64,000 nucleotides of DNA from Burhinus oedicnemus. Its lineage: Eukaryota; Chordata; Aves; Charadriiformes; Burhinidae. Positions 22,378 through 35,812 of this stretch are shown one piece after another (within the stretch, counting starts at the first letter, position 1; every line of letters begins with the position of its first letter). The translations under genes and the position numbers were made by a program. A model generated the notes under the pieces. That model ran no database searches, was not told the DNA's origin, and worked only from the letters and a program-made list of their open reading frames with translations. The stretch is from positions 2,458,857 through 2,522,856 of the forward strand of contig VFFE01007605.1 of NCBI GenBank assembly GCA_008921705.1, written 5' to 3'.

Positions 22378-24624
22378 CTTCCCCTTCTCCCATCCTGTAC
22401 TGCTCCTGGCTCAGCCCTCTCTTCTCCCAGGTGACTTAGGAAGGCTGCGGCATCGCAAGCCCAGAAACCTGACCATGAAACCTTAGAACCTGCTCACAGA
22501 TTTCTCCCCTGTTCAGAGGAACAGGCCTATATGTGCTGTTCAAACAAAAATCCAGAGAACATCTTTTTTTTCCATATCAGCATCTCCTCACTGGGTAAAA
22601 GCGTAAGACAGCAGATTTCAGAGGAATTAAGGAGTTACTCTGGTTGAAAAGGGTAATAATATTCATCAGCATAAGCTAAGATTCAAATTGACATTGTGGG
22701 AGAAGCAATAAGGCATGAGCTGTTTCCAGCCCACATTTCTTAAATCAAATACGCAGTGAGAAGGAGGAGAAGGAGACGCTGAAGGTGCTCATCGCCCGTT
22801 GCTGCCACATGGTGCCCACACGACTGGTGCTCACAGCTCTCTGCTCACACCATCCCCTGTTTAAAGTAGGACCGTGTCCACCCCAGCAACCGTGTGTACA
22901 TGGGAGAAAAGCAAAGCAACGTGATACTCGTTTGGCTCAGTCCCTGGAGAGGTCATGTTTTACTAAATTAATAATCTATATAGATCTGTTCAGCTTCAGC
23001 TTCTTAAGAAACTAATCCAGACAAGCCCAAAAGTACTAATAACATTTCAGTCTGGGCTTGAAGAGAGATTAGAGAACATTTATTTTGCTTCCAGTATTTT
23101 CTGATTGCTCCCAACCTTTCCTTGCACGAGCATCTAAATGAGGAAATATGAACAAAAAGACTAAGTAGTAGGGTTTATGTTGAATTAAATTCCACTGGAA
23201 AAAAAAAATCAAGCCAACCTCAGTAAAATTGAACCACTTAACATTCAACAAAATAAATATACAGGAACATGCTTGGCTGTGCAAGTAGAAAATTGGGGAT
23301 TTATAGGTCCATATTTCAAAACTACTGCAATGAACTTCTTCATCTGCCACTTAAATCTTAGCTCCCAGCTCACCTGCAACCCATAGAAAACTCATACTTG
23401 AAGTTTCCTGCTTTGATTATTTCGGGGGGGGGGGGGTTTGATCCCTCAGCATGAGCATGTTGACCCAGGTGATGGAGAGCACCACCTAATCTGGATTTTT
23501 TTCATCACAGAATAAAACTCAACTTTCTCCTAAAAACTTACCTTTGACCGGAAATCCAGCATAAATATATCAAAGCAAAGGAAAGCGGGAAGGCTCAGAA
23601 ATGCATATCTGGAATTCAGATTGCTCTGACTGCTCTGCCCATGCCCACGGGGCTCAGGGAGAGGGCTGAGTGTTTTATTGCCCACAGAACAATTTATGAA
23701 AGGAGGGTGGTTGTACAGGAAACGTCTCAAGGTGAAAACAGCAAGTACTAATGGCTGGGGAATAAAAATAAACCAGGTTCACGGGGGGAGAACTGGGGCA
23801 AGGCGTGTTTGCTTTAAGCATCACTGCAAAAAATATATTGTTTAGAAACTGCCTTAGTGACACAACCCAAGACAGTGCCTGGGAAATCAATACCAGGAAC
23901 TGGCAAATTCGTGTTATTGTCCACTATTTGGTCTTGCTCAGATTTATTGGCTGATAAGTGGATCATGCAAGTAGGTATAAAGCCGTAACAAGATTATGTG
24001 TGAATGATAAGGAGGTTATAGTCTATAAGAGAGCACAAGACAGCCCAGGAAAAGGCTCTGGTGATTAATGGCAGCAAGGCCCTGCAGTGGTTTACACAGC
24101 GCTTGGCAGTGGGACAAAATGCAAAAGCCAGATGAGGTTGTATTAGAGACATGAAAATAGAGGCATGGGGCCAGTTTCACTTGACCTGCAATAGAGAGAG
24201 ATAAATTATGCCTGTCAGCACCCGCCAGGCCCTAGGACTAGCGTATCCCCCCCTGACCCTCGTTAGGTTTTCCCCTTGGCTGGTGCAAACGAGAGCCGCA
24301 GCCGCTGCGTTTCATGGAGGCAGACCCACAGTGCATGTACCTCCTGCACACCAAGAGAGGAAAAGGATGTTTACTGGGGCTGTTGCATTGATTATGCCAA
24401 TTTCACCCTGTTTAAATGATTTCAAAGCCTTAAAAATCCACAGTGGGATTTTTAAAAGAACCAGTCGTGCAATTTCGCCCCACAAGCCCATGGAGCAGGA
24501 TCCAGAAGCGCTTCCGAGCCCTGGGATGGGGCTGTGTCACCTTTGCTTCCCTGTCCCTGTGCATCTTCTTTCCTACTGGGAAAGAAACCCAGGCATGTGG
24601 AAAGGAGCTGTGATACCTGCATAT
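22378..24624. other. Non-coding unique sequence
   Basis: No supported gene. A G homopolymer of 13 bases at 23424-23436 is the only conspicuous simple tract. The 152-codon plus frame at 24208-24666 has no recognisable domain and runs into the reversed CR1 tail that follows. Confidence 0.6.
23424..23436 (+). repeat. Poly-G homopolymer, 13 bases
   Basis: Thirteen consecutive G residues, flanked by 'ttatttc' and 'tttgatccc'. Length is likely to vary between individuals and between sequencing methods. Confidence 0.85.
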
Positions 24625-24920
24625 ATCATAGAATCACAGAATGGTTTGGGTTGGAAGGGACCTTAAAGATCATGTAGTTCCAATCCCCTGCCATGGGCAA
24701 GGACACCTTCCACTAGACCAGGTTGCTCAAAGCCCCGTCCAACCTGGCCTTGAACACCTCCAGGGATGGGGCAGCCACAGCTTCTCTGGGCAACCTGGGC
24801 CAGTGTCTCATCACCCTCAGAGTGAAAAATTTCTTCCTAATAGCTATTCTAAATCTCCCCTCTTCCAGTTTGAAGCCATTACCCCTCATCCTATCACTAC
24901 GTGCCCTCGTAAAAAGTCCC
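24625..24920 (-). repeat. CR1 LINE, 5'-truncated copy, inverted
   Basis: Reading forward, the segment starts with the reversed tail 'atcatagaatcacagaatgg', then 'tttgggttggaagggacctt', 'ccctgccatgggcaaggaca', 'ccactagaccaggttgctca', 'cctggccttgaacacctcca' and 'ggggcagccacagcttctct'. It ends at 'gtgccctcgtaaaaagtccc'. That is the 3' ~295 bases of a minus-strand CR1 of the subfamily also seen at 43900 and 56740. The antisense-to-window frame 24713-25009 reads the ORF2 C-terminus ('RSDRMRGNGFKLEEGRFRIAIRK', 'VMRHWPRLPREAVAAPSLEVF', each cited in part). Confidence 0.96.
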
Positions 24921-27555
24921 ATATATATATACATGTTTAATATTAGAGTATTGTGAGTCTGTGTCTTGGGAAACAAATGGTTACTTGCTCTAGTATAAGG
25001 AAGGTTCATGTTAACTCTGAATAATTATATTGAATTTTATATATATATATAAAATAGTTTACAATCTTTGTTTGAAGTCATTAAGCCTCCCCCTATTTTT
25101 GGAAGTTAACTGGCAGTGCTAATTTACAGATGGGGAGAGTAAGACAAGATGGCAGCATGTCATTTCCACGCTGAGCCGCAAGTTGGGAACGGGAGGCCAT
25201 GGCCATGGGCTGTGCCCCAAGCTGCGTTTGTCCCGGGGCTCCATGCTGCCAGCATCGTGTGGGCTGGAAACAGCCCTGGGAGCTTCGGGAACCTGGCAGT
25301 GACAGGGTGGAGACAAGCAAGGAAAGATGTTGTGAACACCACCCTGGGAACAGAAGGAGAAAGTGTTTCTGTAGAGGCAGGAAAGTATAAATGAATGCAG
25401 AAAAAGTCCTTAGGGCTTTCTTTCGCCCTTGCAGCCCCCATCTCCCTAAGGAAAGGCTCCAGGCAGGGCCACAGGCTGCATTTCAAACTGCTCTGTAGGT
25501 GAATACCCACACGGATAGAACAGCAGTGTTCAACAGTGATTTCAGACCTTCCCCATCTCCTGTGTGCCCCGGAAAAAAATCAGCCAGATACAGGCGCCCA
25601 ATGCTGACACTTGCAACCCATCAGAAACCGCCTGTGTGATATAAACCCTCTGTTAAGCTCAGCTGGAAATAGCTATCGAGTTTAAATATTTATTGTGGGA
25701 GAAGAGAGAGACAGTGCAATCACATAACTTCATTTCCATAACAGACATCACTAAAACTGCTCATGTTATCAGGTGGCTAAAATGTTGCCTTGGTGCAGGA
25801 TACCTTCATTGTCCCTCAAATAATTGCACATTTAATCTGCTCAAGAGAGGCAAAATTTATGGTGGTATTTAACATGGCTGACATCTGTCTTACTATATTA
25901 TAAAGCGTTTTTAATAAATAAATTCTTCACTATACAACACAAGTCTTAACATGAGAAACAAACAGCCGAGGAAAGGCATCCACATGGGCTGGGGCTGAAC
26001 GTATATCAAACCCGCAGGGTCCTAGGCAACAATAGCCAGAGCTATCAGCAACCTACCCATTGTCATAAATAATGTTTTGACAAAAATGAATACAGAAAGG
26101 GATTTGTCAAGTTAGTTTTCCTTCATGGGTCAAAGTCAGGGATGATTAATAGTACACATCTTGAACAAATTAGGAACAAAGATGCAAGATTGGGCCACTG
26201 AGTTTGTTAAAAATATGTATAGAAAAGAAGCAGAATATTCTGTAGTGGAGCGTCAACTGATGGAGTTATGCTGACTTGTATGTCCCGAAGGTCTGATATG
26301 TGATTTGAACAGTTCAAGGCATTCCCCAAATGATGTGCAATACTCTGTCAATCCCACTGTTGTAATTTGTACCACGGTTGTCATTTTGCTTCTCTTCCCG
26401 CTCCGACTTTTCTCTGTAAGTATTTGAACTGTGGCTATCTACAGAGCTGCTTTCATTTTTAATGTTACAGATACTGTAAAGGTTTGAACCACAGCAAACA
26501 CAGAGGCACTGCAGAAAACATTTGCTCTTTTCCCTTCGAAGCTAAAGAAAACAAAGCAAAGGGCATTAAGCTCAAGACTACTGTAAACCTCTACCAGTTT
26601 TGTCTTTTTTTTCCCCACAATGACGGGGAATCCTTTAAATTTGGACCTAATGTGCATCATGGCTGCATTTGCTAGAGAGACTACGTGCAAAATCCAGCTG
26701 CTCACCCTGGAAATTGTCTCCCAGCAGCATGAAACAGAAGATAAAGAATGTTAAAGATCAACTTGTCTTATCATGCTTTAGCTCCAGATGGATTCGTGCA
26801 GACAAGAGGCACAAATTATATCTTAAAACAATGGGTTGTTGACATTAAGAAAACAATTACAGCACCTTTTTTTTCCCCTGTCTAGTCTCATCAGCCAGAT
26901 TTCCATCTCTGCACCTCGAAGGGTAACACCAAGCTGTGTAACACATGAGGCTAGGGAAGAAGTAAAGGGCTGGGATGGAAATCCCTGACGTTACTTACAC
27001 TCAGTGGACAGAGGCAGGCCCAGAGGTGTGTGGAAGTTAATATAAGAGTCTTTAAAAGTGGCACTGGTGTCCTATATCCTCAGCTGTCTGCTGCCGCTGT
27101 GTCCAGAGTTTACAAAAGAATTAAAAGAAACTTTGGAGAAACTCAGCGCAACTGGAAATACCATTGAATATAATCATGGGAGCAAAGGGAAGAGGGAGGA
27201 TAGTTGCTTAGCTTAAACCACTGTTTTAAGGGCTTCTTGAGGAAAAACAAGGCCACCCTGTCCTACACATACGAGTCAAATTAGTAATTATGTTCTTGGC
27301 TGATATAACCCTCCTGACCAACGAGCATGCCCATGGATACAAGATCAGGCTAGTGTTGTGGGAAAGGCAAATCTATCCTGGATTTTTTCTTTCTGCAGCC
27401 AGCCTTACCCAATAGCTTATTTGGAGCTATTTACGTGCTAAAGAAATTAGCGCGTTGGGTACAACGTGGGTTTGTTTGGGTACGAACATATCTAAAGGCT
27501 GTGTGGGCTGCTTCTCATACTTAGAAACTGTATTTTGCTATTCAAGAGCATTAAA
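24921..27555. other. Non-coding unique sequence
   Basis: No supported gene. The start is AT-rich with two alternating AT runs (24921-24932 and the palindrome at 25034). 25150-25480 is GC-richer with chance frames on both strands. 25640-25930 is AT-rich with an even texture and two E-boxes (CAGCTG at 25660, CAGGTG at 25770). It could be a conserved non-coding element, but that is only an impression. Confidence 0.6.
25034..25055. repeat. Perfect 22-base AT palindrome
   Basis: The sequence ATTTT-(AT)6-AAAAT is its own reverse complement over 22 bases. It is an AT microsatellite core able to extrude as a cruciform. No function is implied. Confidence 0.8.
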
Positions 27556-27559
27556 GAAT

Positions 27560-27780
27560 TCAATTTTCACTTCCGGAGAGCGTTTCCCAGGCGACTTTCT
27601 TCCGCTGCCCTGCTCCGGTGAGGAACATCAAGAGCCGCTGCAGATCTTTGAAGAACCGGCCAACAATTTCAACGTCTCCTTGGCAAAAACAGACCCCGCA
27701 AGGCAGTTGTCCCACCTGACAGCTTCGGAGTGAAGGGGTGGGCTGCGCGGGGAGCGGGGGCACAGCTGCATTTGCAGCAG
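27560..27780. promoter_or_regulatory. Small CpG-dense patch
   Basis: About 14 CpG dinucleotides fall in ~215 bases (around 'acttccggagagcgtttccc', 'gagccgctgcagatc', 'ggctgcgcggggagcggggg'), well above the surrounding density. It also holds the last third of a plus frame (27455-27733) whose C-terminal part looks superficially protein-like, but no domain is recognisable. This could be a small unmethylated regulatory element or a GC-rich accident. Confidence 0.25.
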
Positions 27781-30700
27781 AACCGCCTTTCCCAAGCCAG
27801 GCACTAAATGCAATTAGAGAGAACAGAATATCCCGAGTATAAGATATCAAAACAAAACACGTTCAAACGCTGGAAGCCAAGCATGGGGCAAGGCTGGGAT
27901 TGTTTGGAGCTGGCCTGCTTTCTGCTGGCACCCGCCGCTCGCAGACACGGAGAGGGATGCTGTTTAAAAGCTTTTGCTTGCTGTTCTCTGCATTTGCAGT
28001 GAGTTTCAGTTTTGGAGGTTTAACTGCCTGTCATTGCAGTGGAGGTATTCCAACTGCTCAAAAGTGGCTCCTGTGTCACCAAAGTGCCATATCTATGGAA
28101 AGGTCGCTATGGCAAGGGGAAGAGGTGCTGCATGGCACAGCCAAATTCATTGCTAAGGGGAAAGAAAAGCCCACCAAGATGTTTGGAAGGGAAACCAGCG
28201 CCTAATCCAGCTGGTATCACCAGCAAACATGTACAAAGTGCCAGAGATACAAATCCTAATGAAGAATTTATGAAGGTGAAGGAGTTAATTAGAGAGACCT
28301 GAGTCTTAAGAAACTATGAGAGTAACGCAAAGATAAATCTTTCATTTTGGCCTCCAGCGGCACTTGCCCACTCCAGCCAGCTGGTCGAGACTTCAGACCA
28401 GGGGCTTGTACATCAGGGCAGGAGCAAAGCCCTGTGCACATACGGAGGAGGTGGCCTCAGCAGCAGCATGTGGCTGCAAAAACCCTGAATGTTCGCTCAC
28501 AGGAGGCCAGCGCTGGCTGGAGCTGATCACCAAGCCCTGACCGCCGCTGCCAAAAGGACAGGGCAACCAGCCCTTTACCACAAGAACATGGAGATTATTT
28601 TTTCAGTCCCCAGTGTAAGACTTATCACATTGATTTCCAGCTGGGCAGAGGTTTGGTGGTCACAGAAGCAGCCGTGGGAGTGTAGGACACATGCACAGCT
28701 AGCGATGCCCTGGAGCTATGGAGTGGGCACAGCAGCCTGCTTTAAAAGAAGAAGAAATAAAACCACATCTGGCCTCCAGGGAAATGCGGGGACCAAAGCT
28801 ACTGCTGGGGATGAGGCCTCATGGAAAGTACTTCTATCTCTGAGGGCAAGTTGGTTAGGACATTAAATGCCAAAGCCCACAGCAAATCTGAAGTCCCAGA
28901 AAAGATCAACAGATCTTTTTTAAAGGCATGAGGACTGTGACTCCAGAAGCATTGCAGAAGTGTTGAAAGGGAAGGACAGAGATCCTTTTCTCTTCTTTGT
29001 TTTGAGTGTCTGTAACGCTGCTTTGTTACAGGGCCTGGAGAAGGAAGGTGTGGGCAGCTCGGCCTCTATAAGATGCTGGTATCGATCAGTTGATGTAGCT
29101 GTTACAATGTGCCTGGACTCAAGGCTCCAATAACCCAGACCTTGAACCCTGTGGGAAGCCACACTCTGGCCGATGCTGCAGCTCCGTGTGGTTTCTGAAG
29201 AGCACCAAGGGAGGGGACATCCAGCAACGTCCCACCGCTTGTAGCTGAAATGGATCATTTCCTTCTGAATCCCTGCGAGGGATCAGCCTCTATCATGGGT
29301 TTCATCTTTGCAGTCATGAGTTATCCAGCTCTGTTAAAAATGTAAGAGAATATTTCATCCCCCGAAGGGAAAAATTTCCCAATTCACCATATGAAATAAC
29401 CTGTAAAGCAGTATTTCCTTTGATTTCTCATTTCCTTTTATTTTTCCATTGATCTCATCATATTCTCTCGTCTCATCTTATAGAGCAAGGCAAGAGGACA
29501 GCTAATCTGTTTTCCCTCTGCCCTTCTTAATGTCTTCTTGATTGAAATTCACATTAACTCTTAGGTACCCTAATCTCAGGGAGTACCCATAAAGCCACAT
29601 CCATTTCTATAAAATTCAGCTGCTCTGAAGCTTCTCTTTCAAGCCACCAAGATGTGGGGAGGTCTCAGGAATGGGACAGATACTTGCATAATCCATAGCA
29701 TGTACCCAAAGAAGTGCTGGCTGCTGAGTTTCTCCAAAATTTTCCTGGGGACAGAGCGATGCTCTGACACAGAGGACAAAGGGAAGGACAGAGGGGTACT
29801 GCTCACGAGCCTCCCTGCTTCTCCTTTCAAAGGTGAGCCGCTAGGGCAAAGCCAGCCCCATCCGCAATGGGGACAACCTTGGGCACTAACCCTCTCCTGC
29901 AGCATTAGGGCTCCAGAGCACCACTTCTGCTTCCAAATTGCTTTAGCAACAACTGCCTGCCTTTTCAGAAACAGCCAACTGCCAGGAGAGGCTGCCAAAG
30001 GCTTTTGGAAAGAATCATGAGCCGGACATATTTTTGTCCCCGAGAGTGAAAGCGGTGAAGCCCTGAATTTAGGGGAGACACCTAAGGCAGCTTGCAGAGA
30101 GCAGAAGCTGCACCACCAGTTTGCCAGACCCTGTCCCAGTCCTGCCGCTGATGTGTGGTCCCACAATGTCATTGTATTTGGCATTTATAGATTTTATCAG
30201 CCCTGCCTTGTTCTCTAGATGATTTCTCCTTTAATTTCAACAACAAGCAACCGCGCTTCTTCACCACGTCAGTTCTCCAATGTGCCATCCTTGTGTGATT
30301 TTTTGGATTATTAATAAAAACCAAAAAGCTCACATCTACCTACTCAGGGATGTAACAGTGCAGTAAAGCACAGCATGAATTTTCCGACCTTTAGCTATCC
30401 TTGGTGCAGACACCCTCAGCACTGGCCAAGCAGGAGGGTTTACCGAGGTGCAGCAAGGAGGGGGATGCCACACCTTGGTAACCCCCTTCCCCTTCTCAGC
30501 CTGTGATGATCCGCAATACTGGCGGAACCACCGTGCTTTTAGGGAGTGACGGACTTAAGGGTATTTGCTGGCAAACTGGGCTGTGGAGTGCTTGGCTCAT
30601 TTTTTCTGCAGCCCACCCAGACCACACGTGAAGGAGACATGGGTGGCATGGAGGAGTCACGCTTGGGTGTGCAACCAGGAGGAAAGCCTACAAAAAGCGG

Positions 30701-33700
30701 GCAAATCCAGCCTGAGAAGGGCTCAGAGCAATGAGGTACTCTCCACCAAGTCCTTACCGATTATACCACTGCCAGGAGAGGTGCAGAGCCCAGTTAAATT
30801 GGGAAGGGGGATGCTGCAGAGCCCTCCGGACAGAGGGAGGTGGAAGATACAGAGAGAGGAGCCTCCGCTGCAGCCAGGCTCAGGCTGTGCCAGCAGGAAC
30901 ATTGCTTGGTTTACTTGCAGAAATGCTGGTTGTTTTACTTGTGGAATGAACTCATTTTCTTAGGAAAACCGGGCATAACAACTATACCGCCTTCCCACCG
31001 CCCCTCCCAAGTGCTATGGTAATTAAGCTTTTATCTGAATAGATAAATTAATTAACATATTTATTACTCAGAAGAAAAACCTTATTTTATGATTGATTGC
31101 AGCCTACTAATCTTCCATCAAATATTCAAAGTCTGCATTGTTAGGTCATTCATTTTATTTATTTTTAAAGACATTACATATGTTTTCTATCCCAAGGGGG
31201 GGGAAAAATCAGCATATGAACGATTCCCATCATTACAAGCACACAGCTCAGCAGAAAATGAACAGGGGTGGGGAGCACCCATCGTGTCTGCAGGAGACAA
31301 GGCTTCATTAAGCTTGCAAGAGCATTTTGCACATTAGAGAAAGCACTAAGGGGGTGGGAGAAATCCTGCAGAGCCCCATAGGCACCTACAGATGCTGTGG
31401 CTTCATGCCCAAGCCAGACTCGGTGCTGCCGTGGTGCTTGGTCCCAGCACTCCCGCGCCTGCATGCACCCACCTCCCATTGCACCACAGGCACTCCTGCA
31501 CGCTTCCTCTGCCTGCCATCACAGGAGATGCCGTGAGATGATTTACCTCCACACTTAATCACTCTAAATTATGGGCATTTTTATCTAATGGCTTTAATTC
31601 TTGGTTCTGGGGAGTTTTGTTGCTGTGGTTACTGGGCAAGTGTAAACAGCTCTCAGTTACCCCGGAGCAAGCTCATAAAGAAACCTCCCGAAGTCTGCAG
31701 AGGAGACCCCCTTGTTGAGTGCTGCGTTCACACACCTACAGAGTTTTGGGCTGGTGTTTTTTTGGAAATGTGAAGCCACAAGTCCAAAAAAAAGAAGCCA
31801 GGAGCCACCAGAGACAGAAGAACCATGAAACACATGGTGGCAGTCATTGCCTCTTCCTAGCTGGGAAGTGATCCCCTTCCTAGTCATCCCCTCAAACGTG
31901 GGGTCACCAGAGCAGCTCCCTGCCTGGATGCCACCAGCCAGGTCATGGACCAGGCCATGAGGTGCTCCTGGCACGGAGACGGCACAGCATGGACTTGCAA
32001 AGGGGTTTTGTGCAGGTGGGGAACCTGTGGAGAGAGGTGCAGAGCATGGGGGACACCATGCCTCCGGCAAGGAGAGGAGTGCAGGCAGGCAGTGGGCAGG
32101 GAGGGCAGCAGTGGGGTGGACCTCACCTCTGCTGCATGGCTCTGCTTCTGCAATTTTGTATGTATCAAACATTTTATATCTTCATTTTTTTGATGCAAAA
32201 GCCCTCCTAAAAGGCAACAGGAAAGCCCCACACCTCTAGAGCTTTGCAAAAGACCCCAAGTAGCTGCAAACATGTCCCTGCTGCCGCATCCAGTGGCACA
32301 GGGCTGTCACCACTGTGGTGGCTATCGGCCACCAGGCACTGCACCTCCCGTCCAGGGTGCCAACAGGGCACACGGGTGCTGTTCCTGCCGCTGTAACTCA
32401 CAGTAAATAGTCTCTTACACCACAAACGGTTCAAAGCATCACTGCCCTCTCCCCCACAATCTCAGTTTCCTTGAATTAAGGCCCATAAAACCATTGCAAC
32501 ATGGGTGCCAGGTCTCCCAAGGGACTCTTACCTCGTGGGGACCAGCGCTGAAGGTGAATGTGCTGAAACCCCACTGTAGATGTTGAACCACATTCCTGCC
32601 ATCCCTGGAAGGGTTTGAAATTATGCCCAGCTCTGCCAAGCTCTGAAAAGAAGAGCCAGGAACAGATTTTCTCGTGCCTGAATGTTGTGATTCTTGCTGC
32701 CACAGCCTTCCATCTCGGTAAGAGCTCATCTGGGACTGGATTAGAAACTTATTCGCGTGCTGATCTCATTTGGTCCTATTCTCCTGTTCTATAGAACACC
32801 CTTTGGTTCGCTTTTCAGATTCCCCAGGCTTTTGAATGTGGATGGGTTGGCAGCGGAGCCACTTCTTTTCAGAGAAATGGCATTAATAGCACAGAGAGAG
32901 GCTGCCTGTAGTTTATTACATACAGTAACGCCCTATTCTATCCCAAAAGCCTTTCATCTGAAAAGCTGGCACCCACAGATTACCCAAGACTATCCACACA
33001 CAGAAAGAGATGTGATGAGCAAATCAGGACAGCACAATTTGTTTCCAATTCTGGGGCAATAAGAAAAGTTTTCCATCCAATTGTCCTTGTGTTATTCGGC
33101 CAGCATAACGCTCTAACTGGACATCTGGGGAGTAACACAACATCCTTGCCCAAGTGCTCTCAGTCCAACACCAAGGATTAAACAAACAACAGGGAAAGGG
33201 AGAACACAATGATAAGGACAGTGCTGGTGCCGTCCCCATCCCTGTCCCAAGCAGCTCTCATCCCACCCAACACCATAGAGACTTCTCAGGGCTTTGGCCG
33301 GCACTATCAGGAACGTAACTGGCTCAGGTCAAACAAATTTTCTTTCTTTCCTTCGCATTATTCCCTTTACACTATAGCAAGCATCAGGGTGGATACAAAA
33401 AAAGCCATCCAACTCGCTGCATGATTAAGCACAAAATAAATACCTACAACCGTTCTCAGTTTAGATGTCCATTAAGAAAATTGTATGAAGTGTAAACTGA
33501 ACCTGTGCGTGAAAACCAATGGTAAGTTGTGGCACGCAAGGAAATGAGTCAGTAGGAAATTAAACACAACTTACTATTTTCTCAACGTAAAAAGCCACAG
33601 GCAAGATTAATCCTTTTGTACATATCTAAAGGTGATTTTCAGATCACCTACACAAAAATCCAGTTCTCTGTTTTGCCATGTTATTGTAGCCCTTTTTAAT

Positions 33701-35509
33701 GATTCATGATGAAGAACTTCAAAGAGCTCCAAGCCCTGACAACAGTCCCGGATCCGACCTATTCATTCTCATCTCAGCAAAAAATCCTTCTTGGTGAATA
33801 ATTTAAGTCTATGAAGAGAGCTGCCTTAAAACTATTCCCGAGAGAAGAAGCAGCGTCTAGAATTTAATCTCATCATGGAAATAAAAATAAAAAGAAAATA
33901 TCAAAAGAAAGCAGTGACTCCAACAACAATACAAGCCTTATTTTGCAGAATTCATCCGTTGTGAAACTCCACAGAAGGGAACACAGCTGTTTTCCCCGAA
34001 ATATGTTTCATGTTTGCAGAGACCAAAGATGAAATCCAAAGCTTTTGACTTTCAACTTACGATAGACAAACGCATGCAAGGATGACACAACTACTGTTCA
34101 GGGTTATTGAGGGAAGAAAAAGGTCATTTAGAGCTAAAGGTGAAAACACGGACTTGACCACAGCCTGTAGCACATCCTCCACTGACTAAGGGCAGCACCG
34201 CAGGAGAAGGCTTGCAACACCCTCCCAAAATCTGAGGCAATTCTCCCCTCACTTCAAGCTTGGGATGGAGTTTTATATTTGCTCTGTGGCAAGGGCTGAG
34301 GGCCCGTGCACTGCAGGAGGCTCACACCACCTCTCCCATATAGCACATGGCATCTGGTGCTGAACACAAAATGGTTACGATACCAAAAAGGCATAAAAAC
34401 TGAAGTGTGGCACCCAGGGGAAAAAAAGCTTCATACAACATACATCGCATCTGTGCGCCTCCACCTCAGTGCTGAATTTTCTAGTGAGCATTTTAAGTCT
34501 CATTCCTCTCCCGAACTCCTGACACGATACGCAGGGATTATGTCACGTCACTTCAAATGTTTAATCTTCTCCACAACAGGCTGATTGGGATATTCTTATA
34601 CAATAAACTCAGATGAGCCATTCACATGACTTTGCCTCAACAGCAATAAGTAGCTTCAGTTTCATGGCCATTTCACAAAGATTTCTCACAATGGCTGGCA
34701 TCCTCATCTTCCTTGTATGAACCGCTATGACAGTTTGAAGGACAGTTAATCCAAATCATAGCTCACCCCACATTTGAAATAACCAGCATAACTGAAACCA
34801 GCAATAGTGAAATATTTCTAATAATGGTAACAGTTATAATAGTATATCTTCTGATCCCTGGGATGTAGAGAAATATCCAAGGGACCTTCTCTGTGTGGTG
34901 GGTCAGGATGTCATGTGCACCCTCAGTGGGAGGAAAAGCCTCACCCGAGGGTGCATGAGGGCACAGACCCCATCCAAATCTTGTTTCAGCACAAAGACAG
35001 AAATGTCCTTGCCCTGGCAAACCCAAGGGCTTTGTCTGGAGCCCTCCTGTTTTCACACTGACGCTATTTATTTTTGGGTCGACCTGCTCTGTTCCAATAG
35101 CTCCTGCTTCGAAAGGCCTCCAGGATGGCAGTGTGTGTCTGGGGTTTGTCTCCATGTCTTAAAGCGCAAATGTTTTGCTCCAGCTCAGCTACATGTTGTG
35201 CTCAGCATGAAACGTATCTACTTCCAGGTGGCCAAAAATGGTGGTGGTTTTGCTTTGAATGGTAATCCCATTGCTAAACCTCTTCTTCCTTATTTTAGGA
35301 GGAGACAACCACTCATCCCTGCCCTCCGTGCTGCAAACCACCCTCCTGGGGGTGGCAAATCACTGCTGGTCCCACCAGGTCTTACCCAGAGACAGCACCA
35401 GGCTTCACCTTTGGTTTGCCAGGGAGCCTTACGCTGGGGCAGAGACCTGAAAAGAATAGTTAATAAGATGAAATGACAGACCTTTCACCAGCAACAATAC
35501 CCCTCTAAT
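27781..35509. other. Non-coding unique sequence
   Basis: About 7.7 kb without a supported gene or repeat. Frames up to 193 codons (plus 34895-35476) and 181 codons (minus 29639-30184) carry no recognisable domain. A strong acceptor-like sequence ('ctcttcttccttattttag', ending 35298) lies within the former. 31021-31200 and 33420-34120 are AT-rich. 31850-32400 is GC-richer. Confidence 0.6.
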
Positions 35510-35812
35510 TAGCCGGAGAAAGCGGGCGACACGCTACGTGCACAGGTATGGTTATGCTCCCCTGGGGATGGCAGGGCTCTCAGCACGTCCCACCTGCAGA
35601 GCTGTGGACAACAGCTAGACCCCGATGACTACGCCCGGTCTGAAACGTGCCTTTTGTGGGGGACAAAATCCGAGCCCTAATTAATTACTATGCGACCGGA
35701 TGGCTTTGTGGAGGGCTGAAACGGATGCTTTGACCGGCACTCACCCCACGGCTCGCCCGGTGCAGCCCTCCCCAGCCGCGTGAAATGCCGGCTGCTCGCC
35801 GAAACACGTTTA
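35510..35812. promoter_or_regulatory. CpG-island-like patch 1
   Basis: I count 23 CpG dinucleotides in about 300 bases (35513-35810), with clusters at 35513-35538, 35625-35645, 35692-35760 and 35776-35808. The window background is a few per 300 bases. Length and density are at the lower edge of what is called a CpG island. No TATA box or start site can be assigned. It may mark an alternative promoter, an enhancer or an unmethylated element. Confidence 0.4.

Noticed and set aside
29639..30184. 181-codon minus-strand frame
   Set aside because: A 122-codon frame lies opposite it and neither has a domain or plausible start context.
34895..35476. 193-codon plus-strand frame
   Set aside because: No recognisable domain, and no signal peptide or repeat pattern. 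The second part merely follows a splice-acceptor-like sequence.
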